From: an uncultured Collinsella sp.
Lineage (GTDB): Bacteria > Actinomycetota > Coriobacteriia > Coriobacteriales > Coriobacteriaceae
Assembly: GCA_900557505.1 (NCBI GenBank)
Contig: USTC01000077.1
Span: 1 to 6,305, forward strand
Reading direction: 5' to 3'
Length of the DNA stretch: 6,305 bases
Numbering within the stretch: the first letter of the stretch is position 1; each line of letters starts with the position of its first letter. The notes under the pieces are model-generated. The model saw only the letters and a list, made by a program, of their open reading frames with translations. It had not been told where the DNA came from and searched no databases. The position numbers and the translations under genes are program-made. Of the stretch, positions 1 to 5,219 are shown piece by piece.

Positions 1-2890
1 GGCCGCCGATCTTTCCGAGGAGCTCTTTAAGCAGGCCGGCCTCAAGGCCGACTATGATCCCAACGGCTCTTGGGGTTGGGTACTCAATTCCATTACGTCG
101 CCTTTCGATGTCGATCGCACCCTTGCATACGACCATACTACGGGCGCCTATTGGCAGCTGTTCATCAACGGCGCGGCTGCATCGGTGGGCGCTGGCAAAT
201 ACACTCTCGAGGCGGGCGACTCTGTCGTCTGGTGCTACTCGAAGTACGGTGACGCTGCGCCCACCGACCAGCTTTCGGTAAGCTGCACCGTTATCGGCCA
301 GGATGCTTCAGGTGCTCAGCAAACGTGGGCTCAGCCTACGACCGCGCTGGTGGAAGAGGGCGCAACTGCTGCCGATCTTTCCGAGCAGGTCTTTAAGCAG
401 GCCGGCATTGGCGCCGACGTCCAAACCGGTTCGTATGGTTGGTTCCTCAATTCGCTGACTTCCCCGTTCAATAAGAACGTGACGCTCTCGACCGTACAGG
501 TTAACGAAAGCACCTGGAAGTCCTGGCAGTTCTTCGTTAACGGCAAGATGGCCAATGTCGGCGCCGGCAACTACACGCTCAAGACCGGCGATGAGATTAC
601 CTGGGTCTATGGTTCCGATGGTGCCATGCCCGGTCAGGTTTCTGTCTCGATGGAGATCATCGGCAAGAAGGGCGATAAGGCACAGCGCTGGACCGATCCT
701 TCGACGCAGGTGTTTGTTGAGGGCACGACGATTAAGGACGCCACTGCCGCCTACTTTGATACTTTGGGCATCAAGTCCGAGATGTACGATCAGCTGGGCT
801 TCTGGGGCGTTCACAGCCTTGTCTCCCCGCTTGACGGCACTAAGCTGGCTGGCGCTTGGTCGTACTTTGTTAACGGTGTTCCCGGACCTCAGCTCGATAG
901 CGACTACGTGCTCAAGTCGCATGACGAGATCGTCTGGGCTTATGCTGCCGGCGATACGGTGCCTAATCCCGACGAGGTCGTAGTCAATCCGAGCGCCCCG
1001 CGTCCGTCCGATTGGAATTCCGATTGGGATGGCAAGTCCAATGCGGCGGTCGAAAACGTTTCGACGCCTACGGGTGCGCTGGCGAGCTCCTGGACGTTCG
1101 ATTGGAAGGCGTATTCTGGTTCGGCGTATCCCAACGCGAGTGAACCTATTGTCGTGAACGGCAACGTGTATCTTGCCGTCAACAAGCGTTTGCTAAAGAT
1201 TGACGCCGAGTCGGGCAAGGTCCTTGCTGAGTCGAATCTTAAGACTGCGGTCGGTTACACCTCGCGCCCGATTTATGCGAACGGTTTGGTTATCGTTCCG
1301 CTCGACGGCGGTGCGGTCCAAGCTCTGACGGCCGACGCGCTCACGACGGTTTGGGTCACTGACTCCGTGAGCAAAGCCGCTCAGTCAAATTCTCAGCTGA
1401 CGGTTGATGGCAACTATCTCTACGTCGGCACCGTTGATGTCGACTATGGAAAGGGTACGTATGACAACGGCCATCTGACGCGCATCAATATCCTTACGGG
1501 TGCTGTTTCCTGGCAGCATGTCAATGCAGGCGAGGGCTATTACTGGACGAGCACTACGGTGGGCGATGACTTTGTCTTGATTCCCACGAGCTCCGGTACT
1601 GTCGAGATGCTGAGCAAGTCTTCGGGTGCTGTGCTCGGAAGCGTTTCGGTTGGGGCTGTCGTCAACTCCTCCTGTGTGCTCTCCGCGGATGGCAGCCATG
1701 CCTATCTCATCTCGCGCGACGGCAAGCTGCACGTGTTGGCGATTTCTGATGGCGATTCACGCAGCGCGGATGCTGCTTCCCGTATTACCGAGGAGCGTGT
1801 GGTCGACCTTGGCCTTACGGGATGTGGATGCGTGCCTACGACGTATGATGGCAAGCTGATTGTCGGCGGTGAAGCCAATGGCAGCGCGGCGCTCGCTATC
1901 ATTGATCTGAACAAGGACTTTGCTACGACGCTGATCACGACGGCAGACGGCTCCCAGCTGACGGCTGGCATTCTTGGTGGCATTAAGGGCGCTCCGCTGG
2001 TGAGCACTCAGGCAGATGGCACGTATGTGTACTTTACGGTTAACTACGGTGAGACCTCTGATTTCGTTAACTACACCTCAGGCGGTGGCGTTTATCGCTA
2101 CAAGCTGGGCGATGCCGAGGCATCTGGTGTGTTTAGCGCGACGGGGCACTATAACTGTTGCGACTCGCCGATCGCGTGTGATGCCAAGGGCAACCTGTAC
2201 TACATCAACGACTCTGGCGTGTTGTTTAAGCTGAACGCTGGCATGAAGGTCTCGTTTAACACTGGCGAGGGATCCAAGGTCGATTTCCAGACCGCGACTG
2301 CCAACGGCTCTGTCACTAAGCCTGCCGATCCGACGCGCGAAGGGTATGCCTTCGCTGGCTGGTATACCGATGAGGCTTGCACGGAAGCATACAAATTTGA
2401 CGCTGCGGTGACGGCTGATATGACGCTGTATGCCAAGTGGACCAAGAAGGCTGTGAATCCTGGCAGTAACGGCGGTTCTGGCTCCAATGGCCCCATGCTG
2501 CGAAAATCTACCGTATCGTCTTTTCTCAGTTTTATGTCGTTCAACGGCAATGCCGGTGCTGGTTCTGGCTCCGGTAACGGCACAAACGGCCAGCAGTCTG
2601 GCGGTGCTGTTGCTCCGGGTCAGAAGCCGGTCTCCGCGACCACTACGACCGAGACCAAGGACGATAAGGATTCCAAGAAGAATTCCGATAAGTCCGGCAA
2701 GAAGGACAAGAAGTCTGACAAGTCCAGCTCCAAGTCCGATACGGGCTCGGCTGCCGCGACTACCGCTAAGAAGTCCGCCGAGGCTCCTGTGCAGCAGTCT
2801 GGCTTCAACCCGCTTGCCATCGTTGGTGTTGCAGCCGGCGTGATCGGTCTTGCCGTCATCGGCGTGTTCGTGTTTACCGAGCGTCGGTAG
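1..2890 (+). CDS. Surface protein: three DUF4430 domains, PQQ-like beta-propeller, InlB-type repeat, C-terminal membrane anchor (5' partial)
   Basis: The frame is open from base 2 to a TAG at 2888-2890, giving 962 visible residues; the start and any signal peptide lie upstream. Visible domains in order are: three DUF4430/transcobalamin-C-like units (about residues 1-83, 120-207 and 240-317, each with an 'FxNG' strand and a closing 'G/HDxxxW.Y' motif); a linker rich in Asn, Pro and Trp; a PQQ/WD-like beta-propeller (about 361-746, repeated blades such as 'GNVYLAVNKRLLKID' and 'GNLYYINDSGVLFKL'); one Listeria-Bacteroides repeat (Flg_new type, about 748-816, 'REGYAFAGWYTD' and 'MTLYAKW'); a Gly/Ser then Lys/Ser/Asp-rich disordered stretch; one hydrophobic helix (936-958); and the tail TERR. 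No LPXTG-type sorting signal is seen, so anchoring is probably by the helix. The inferred role is display outside the membrane for ligand binding or adhesion. The ligand is unknown. The domain calls are firm and the function is not. Confidence 0.9.
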   Translation, partial: AADLSEELFKQAGLKADYDPNGSWGWVLNSITSPFDVDRTLAYDHTTGAYWQLFINGAAASVGAGKYTLEAGDSVVWCYSKYGDAAPTDQLSVSCTVIGQDASGAQQTWAQPTTALVEEGATAADLSEQVFKQAGIGADVQTGSYGWFLNSLTSPFNKNVTLSTVQVNESTWKSWQFFVNGKMANVGAGNYTLKTGDEITWVYGSDGAMPGQVSVSMEIIGKKGDKAQRWTDPSTQVFVEGTTIKDATAAYFDTLGIKSEMYDQLGFWGVHSLVSPLDGTKLAGAWSYFVNGVPGPQLDSDYVLKSHDEIVWAYAAGDTVPNPDEVVVNPSAPRPSDWNSDWDGKSNAAVENVSTPTGALASSWTFDWKAYSGSAYPNASEPIVVNGNVYLAVNKRLLKIDAESGKVLAESNLKTAVGYTSRPIYANGLVIVPLDGGAVQALTADALTTVWVTDSVSKAAQSNSQLTVDGNYLYVGTVDVDYGKGTYDNGHLTRINILTGAVSWQHVNAGEGYYWTSTTVGDDFVLIPTSSGTVEMLSKSSGAVLGSVSVGAVVNSSCVLSADGSHAYLISRDGKLHVLAISDGDSRSADAASRITEERVVDLGLTGCGCVPTTYDGKLIVGGEANGSAALAIIDLNKDFATTLITTADGSQLTAGILGGIKGAPLVSTQADGTYVYFTVNYGETSDFVNYTSGGGVYRYKLGDAEASGVFSATGHYNCCDSPIACDAKGNLYYINDSGVLFKLNAGMKVSFNTGEGSKVDFQTATANGSVTKPADPTREGYAFAGWYTDEACTEAYKFDAAVTADMTLYAKWTKKAVNPGSNGGSGSNGPMLRKSTVSSFLSFMSFNGNAGAGSGSGNGTNGQQSGGAVAPGQKPVSATTTTETKDDKDSKKNSDKSGKKDKKSDKSSSKSDTGSAAATTAKKSAEAPVQQSGFNPLAIVGVAAGVIGLAVIGVFVFTERR
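2..952 (+). repeat. Three tandem DUF4430 coding repeats, first two recently duplicated
   Basis: Three homologous coding units of about 120 codons begin near 2, 368 and 728. Units 1 and 2 are clearly related at DNA level. A 15-nt block (gccgatctttccgag) occurs at 5 and again at 371, and a 17-nt block (tctttaagcaggccggc) follows a few bases later in both, giving a 366-nt period that keeps the frame. Unit 3 is recognisable only as protein (for example 'SLVSPLDG' against 'SLTSPFNK', and 'WSYFVNG' against 'WQFFVNG'). This order suggests an old triplication with a later duplication or gene conversion of units 1 and 2. More units may lie upstream of the window. Confidence 0.8.
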
Positions 2891-2899
2891 GTGAGGGCC

Positions 2900-3769
2900 G
2901 TGTCCAATAAACCTCAGGACGCCGACTCCAAGCAGCCCGACTCGTCGTTCATTCAGCTCGACGATGCAAAGCAAAAGGGCGCCGCTTCGGCGGCGTCCGC
3001 CCCTCGTCGCAAGGAACTCCTTGGCGTTCTGACTGCTGCGTGCACCATTCTGATCGTCGTCTCGCTGGGTTTCGTCCATCCTTCCACAAGCGGTGCCTGG
3101 TCCATCGACTGGATCATTCAGACCGTGACGGGGGAGAGCGTCGTCACCAAGGACACCAAGGCGTCTGGCTCGACTACGACTTCGGGCGAGGTCGGGTCCA
3201 AGGATTCCAAATCTTCTGACGATACGAATGACAGGTCTAGGGGTTCTGACAAATCTGACTCCAAGAAAGATTCCGAGTCCTCGGACAAGGAATCGGACAA
3301 GAACTCGGATAGCAAGAAGTCCGGCGAAAAAGGAGCGGGAAATAAAAAGACTGACAACAGTCAGTCGGCTTCTCAGAATTCGGCAAACTCCGGTGGGCCT
3401 TCTGCCGTTCCTGATAACGGTAGTGCCTCCTCGAGCGGCCAGAGCGGCTCACAGGAGTCCAACTACGTTACGGTGACGGTCTCGGTCACATCGAGCGCTG
3501 TGGGCAATCCTGTGTCTTCTAGTGGTACCTTCACCTTTAACGAGGGCGCTACGGTCTACGATGCCCTGCGTGCGCTAGGCCTTTCCGTCAATGCGTACGG
3601 CACATCGTACGGCACGTATGTCGCCGCCATTGGCGGTTTGGCCGAGAAGGAGCATGGCGGCACGAGCGGCTGGATGTACTCCGTTAACGGCACAACGCCC
3701 ATGACGGCCTGCAGTAACTACGTTCTCTCCAATGGCGCCAACGTCGTCTGGTATTACGTAACGGGCTAA
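2900..3769 (+). CDS. Membrane-anchored extracellular DUF4430 protein with Ser/Asp/Lys-rich linker
   Basis: This protein of 289 residues begins at GTG 2900, preceded by a Shine-Dalgarno-like aggtga (2889-2894) five bases upstream. An in-frame GTG at 2891 directly after the previous stop would add three residues but has no clear ribosome site. Counting from GTG 2891: a polar cytoplasmic N-terminus (1-40) ends in RRK, followed by one transmembrane helix (about 42-62), a long low-complexity Ser/Asp/Lys linker (about 84-190), and a C-terminal DUF4430 domain (about 215-291) with 'ATVYDALRALG', 'GWMYSVNG' and 'NVVWYYV'. The positive-inside pattern predicts that the linker and domain lie outside the cell. 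It is probably translationally coupled to the preceding gene, which carries the same type of domain on a C-terminal anchor, so the two likely act together. Family knowledge relates DUF4430 to the C-terminal domain of transcobalamin and intrinsic factor; cobalamin binding here is only a hypothesis. Confidence 0.88.
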   Translation: MSNKPQDADSKQPDSSFIQLDDAKQKGAASAASAPRRKELLGVLTAACTILIVVSLGFVHPSTSGAWSIDWIIQTVTGESVVTKDTKASGSTTTSGEVGSKDSKSSDDTNDRSRGSDKSDSKKDSESSDKESDKNSDSKKSGEKGAGNKKTDNSQSASQNSANSGGPSAVPDNGSASSSGQSGSQESNYVTVTVSVTSSAVGNPVSSSGTFTFNEGATVYDALRALGLSVNAYGTSYGTYVAAIGGLAEKEHGGTSGWMYSVNGTTPMTACSNYVLSNGANVVWYYVTG

Positions 3770-3789
3770 ATGCCTCGACATAACATGCC

Positions 3790-3829
3790 AAACGGGCGGT
3801 TCGGACAAACATCCGGGCCGCCCGTTTTT
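3790..3829 (+). terminator. Intrinsic terminator of the DUF4430 operon
   Basis: A perfect 10-bp stem (3790-3799 with 3818-3827, arms aaacgggcgg and ccgcccgttt) extends inward through two G-T wobbles and four more pairs to a 6-nt loop (3806-3811). The 3' arm runs into a five-T tract. It starts about 20 nt after the stop codon at 3767-3769. It is strong for plus-strand transcription. The opposite strand shows a shorter run of T after the stem, so bidirectional action is possible but weaker. Confidence 0.92.
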
Positions 3830-3838
3830 CATGCGAAT

Positions 3839-4024
3839 GGGACGCCGTTTCCCAATCGAGGCTCAACCGGAAATTCCATCCCACTCTGAAGGCGAATTCC
3901 GGGACACAGTTTCCCGATGGGGCGGGTTTCGGAAAGCGTGTCCCACTCTGAGGGCTCATTTCGGGATGGACTTTCCGCATGGGGGCTCATCTGGAAACTG
4001 CGTCCCGTTCCGACGCTGTAGCCC
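3839..4024. repeat. Three tandem 62-bp units, each with an imperfect 44-nt inverted repeat
   Basis: Units start at 3839, 3901 and 3963, exactly 62 bp apart. Each opens with GGGA(C/T), then TTTCC at offset 10-14, GGAAA at offset 31-35 and TCCC at offset 41-44, so each can fold as a two-part stem over 44 nt. Unit 2 pairs best (gggacac with gtgtccc, then tttcc with ggaaa). Offsets 6 and 39 are G-C, A-T and G-C in units 1 to 3, one compensatory change. Offsets 5 and 40 are a mismatch, C-G and T-G. The spacer tcccactctgaRggc is shared by units 1 and 2 and is degenerate in unit 3. The 62-bp period is not a multiple of three and the units differ in sequence, which argues against coding. The whole array sits between two facing terminators. 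It resembles REP-type intergenic repeats, but no named family is recognised. Confidence 0.8.
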
Positions 4025-4058
4025 ACCTCGTACGCCTTCCTCGGCAAACTCCGTAAAC
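4025..4058. other. Short spacer without recognisable feature
   Basis: These 34 bases lie between the end of the third 62-bp unit and the T tract of the minus-strand terminator. They do not align with a fourth unit, and no promoter or gene is visible. With the two terminators and the repeat array, this completes the 349-nt gene-free stretch between the converging operons. Confidence 0.6.
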
Positions 4059-4091
4059 AAAAAAACCGGCTGGAACGTGAATTCCAACCGG
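4059..4091 (-). terminator. Intrinsic terminator of the fbp-gtrA group
   Basis: Read on the minus strand, the arm ccggttggaa (4091-4082) pairs with ttccagccgg (4075-4066) through nine Watson-Crick pairs and one G-T wobble around the 6-nt loop ttcacg. It is followed directly by seven T (4065-4059). On the plus strand the wobble becomes a C-A mismatch and no T tract follows, so the element is oriented for the minus-strand gtrA genes, about 27 nt after the last stop codon. Confidence 0.92.
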
Positions 4092-4118
4092 CTGCGAAGC
4101 GAGATTGTGTTGGGCCGT

Positions 4119-4526
4119 CTACGACTGCGCGCCCTCGAGGAATAAGCGACGGCTAAAGTAGTTGTACCAGGTGACCAGGAACGTGGCGATGGCCTTCATA
4201 GCCTGGTAGCCGATGCTCAAAAACGTGACGCCCACAAACATGTACAGGTCGTTGAGGCCCAAACCAATCACCGACAGGATGGTGAAGATCGTGAACTCGC
4301 GCTTGCGGCTCATGCCCTCGCGATGGTCGAACACGTACTTCATGCTGAGCCAGTAGTTGACCACGACGGACGTGATAAACGAGATCGTGGTGCTCATCAA
4401 AAAGTCGAGATGGAACAGCTCGACGAGCGCAATGAGCATGCCCCAGTCGATGCCAAAGGAGATAAGACCCACGACAGCGAACTTGAGGAATTGCTTAGTA
4501 TGAGGTTGTGCCAGTGCCTTGCGCAC
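4119..4526 (-). CDS. GtrA-family membrane protein (distal paralogue)
   Basis: This 135-residue protein starts at GTG 4526, the only standard start before an in-frame TAA upstream; ggatg eight bases before it may serve as ribosome site. Four hydrophobic helices (about 15-35, 43-62, 78-100 and 105-125) and the family signatures 'FAVVGLISFGIDW', 'NYWLSMKYVF', 'REGMSRKREF' and a closing 'RRLFLEG' identify the GtrA/DPMS-flippase-like family at its normal length. Known members help move or present undecaprenyl-phosphate-linked sugars at the membrane for O-antigen or teichoic-acid decoration. It is last in the minus-strand group, 219 nt after a paralogue with the same central motifs, and is followed by a terminator. 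No glycosyltransferase partner is visible, so its sugar and target are unknown. The long gap leaves room for its own promoter, but none was convincing. Confidence 0.9.
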   Translation of the reverse strand: MRKALAQPHTKQFLKFAVVGLISFGIDWGMLIALVELFHLDFLMSTTISFITSVVVNYWLSMKYVFDHREGMSRKREFTIFTILSVIGLGLNDLYMFVGVTFLSIGYQAMKAIATFLVTWYNYFSRRLFLEGAQS

Positions 4527-4745
4527 GTAATCACATCCAATGCGTTGATGAATCGAGCAGAGGATACTTTAGAGCTTTTGCAAGGGAAACGTAAGGGCTT
4601 TGCCAAGAACTATACGAACTCGTCAAATTTGCAAGAGACAATCCGCAAACGTCGTAAATCCTTCCGTAAACGAGCGAGGCCCACGAACAACACGGTGCTC
4701 GACGCGCGTCATCCGTGGGTCCCGTAGTGCAACGAGGAGGCCGAG
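4527..4745 (-). other. 219-nt gap between the two gtrA genes with an inverted repeat
   Basis: No credible gene is present. Near the upstream gene, ggcccacg (4678-4685) faces cgtgggtcc (4714-4722), a stem of six pairs plus two more across a one-base bulge. The enclosed 28 nt include the perfect palindrome gacgcgcgtc (4701-4710). There is no T tract, so it is not a standard terminator. Two similar ten-base words, tttgcaaggg (4577-4586) and tttgcaagag (4628-4637), lie 51 bp apart in a more AT-rich half that could hold a promoter for the distal gtrA. A tatagt hexamer is visible on the minus strand but has no well-spaced -35. Confidence 0.45.
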
Positions 4746-5141
4746 CTACTTGGTCTCCTCGCCCTCCAGGAAGATCTTTCGGGTCACAAAGTTGTAGACC
4801 ATGACCAGTGCGGTGGCGCAAATCTTGGCGATATTGGCCTCGAGCCCCAGGCCGGCGTTGAGCGTCAGCACGATACCGTCGTTGAGAGCCAGGCCGATCA
4901 CAGACAGCACGACAAAGATGATGAACTCGCGGCGGCGGCTCATGCCCTCCTTGTGCGCAAACACGTACTTCATGCTCGCGACGTAGTTAAAGATGAGCGA
5001 GACGATAAAGCCGCTGGTGTTGGCGATCAGGATGTTAAGGCCCAGGCCGTAATGGAGCAGATTCATGATGCCAAAGTCGATGACGGTGGCAATGACGCCG
5101 ACGACGCCAAACTTCATGATCTGCGCAAGGAGCTTTTGCAT
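4746..5141 (-). CDS. GtrA-family membrane protein (proximal paralogue)
   Basis: The chosen start is ATG 5141, giving 131 residues. aaggcagg (5146-5153) lies four bases upstream, and the resulting N-terminus (MQKLLAQIMKFGVVG) matches the usual family start. The frame is also open to a TTG at 5204, which would add 21 residues but sits beside a GC-rich hairpin. Four hydrophobic helices lie at about 11-31, 36-55, 73-95 and 101-120. The motifs 'FGVVGVIATVIDF', 'NYVASMKYVF', 'KEGMSRRREF', 'LSVIGLALND' and 'RKIFLEG' define the GtrA family and are shared with the distal paralogue, so the two arose by tandem duplication. The likely role is handling an undecaprenyl-linked sugar in envelope glycosylation. 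It follows fbp by 78 nt (15 nt with the TTG start) and may be cotranscribed with it. Confidence 0.9.
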   Translation of the reverse strand: MQKLLAQIMKFGVVGVIATVIDFGIMNLLHYGLGLNILIANTSGFIVSLIFNYVASMKYVFAHKEGMSRRREFIIFVVLSVIGLALNDGIVLTLNAGLGLEANIAKICATALVMVYNFVTRKIFLEGEETK

Positions 5142-5205
5142 GGTACCTGCCTTAGGGTGGCGCCGGAGCGCCGCGGGGATGACGAACTCAGCAAGTTTAG
5201 CCAAT

Positions 5206-5219
5206 CCCCGCAGGCGGGG
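5206..5219. other. Small GC-rich inverted repeat at the fbp/gtrA junction
   Basis: The arms ccccgc and gcggggg-type (5206-5211 and 5214-5219) are perfect six-base complements around two bases; a realistic fold is five pairs with a four-base loop. It directly follows the fbp stop and has no T tract, so it is probably not a terminator. On the messenger it would end just before the alternative TTG start at 5204, a reason to prefer the ATG at 5141. An effect on mRNA stability is possible but not shown. Confidence 0.35.

Noticed and set aside
308..922. 204-codon antisense ORF opposite the DUF4430 units
   Set aside because: It has no recognisable motif, and the sense strand has clear repeated protein domains.
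185..2890. GTG at 185 as start of the first surface protein
   Set aside because: The same frame is open to base 2 and encodes the first part of a DUF4430 domain homologous to the next unit, so the gene begins outside the window.
2807..2890. LPXTG-type sortase anchor at the end of the first protein
   Set aside because: A hydrophobic helix and a positively charged tail are present, but no LPXTG-like motif precedes them.
2078..3079. 333-codon antisense ORF across the junction of the two surface genes
   Set aside because: It is rich in Arg and Gly with no recognisable domain, and lies opposite two well-supported genes in GC-rich DNA; it is best read as a shadow.
3839..4024. CRISPR array
   Set aside because: Only three diverged units with no identical repeats and no unique spacers of uniform length; the conserved positions form an inverted repeat inside each unit instead.
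3831..4145. 104-codon plus-strand ORF over the repeat array
   Set aside because: It begins at the T tract of a terminator, crosses three 62-bp units whose period breaks the frame, runs through another terminator and overlaps the end of gtrA.
4323..4727. 134-codon plus-strand ORF opposite the distal gtrA
   Set aside because: Highly charged shadow with no family features; the minus strand encodes a clear GtrA protein.
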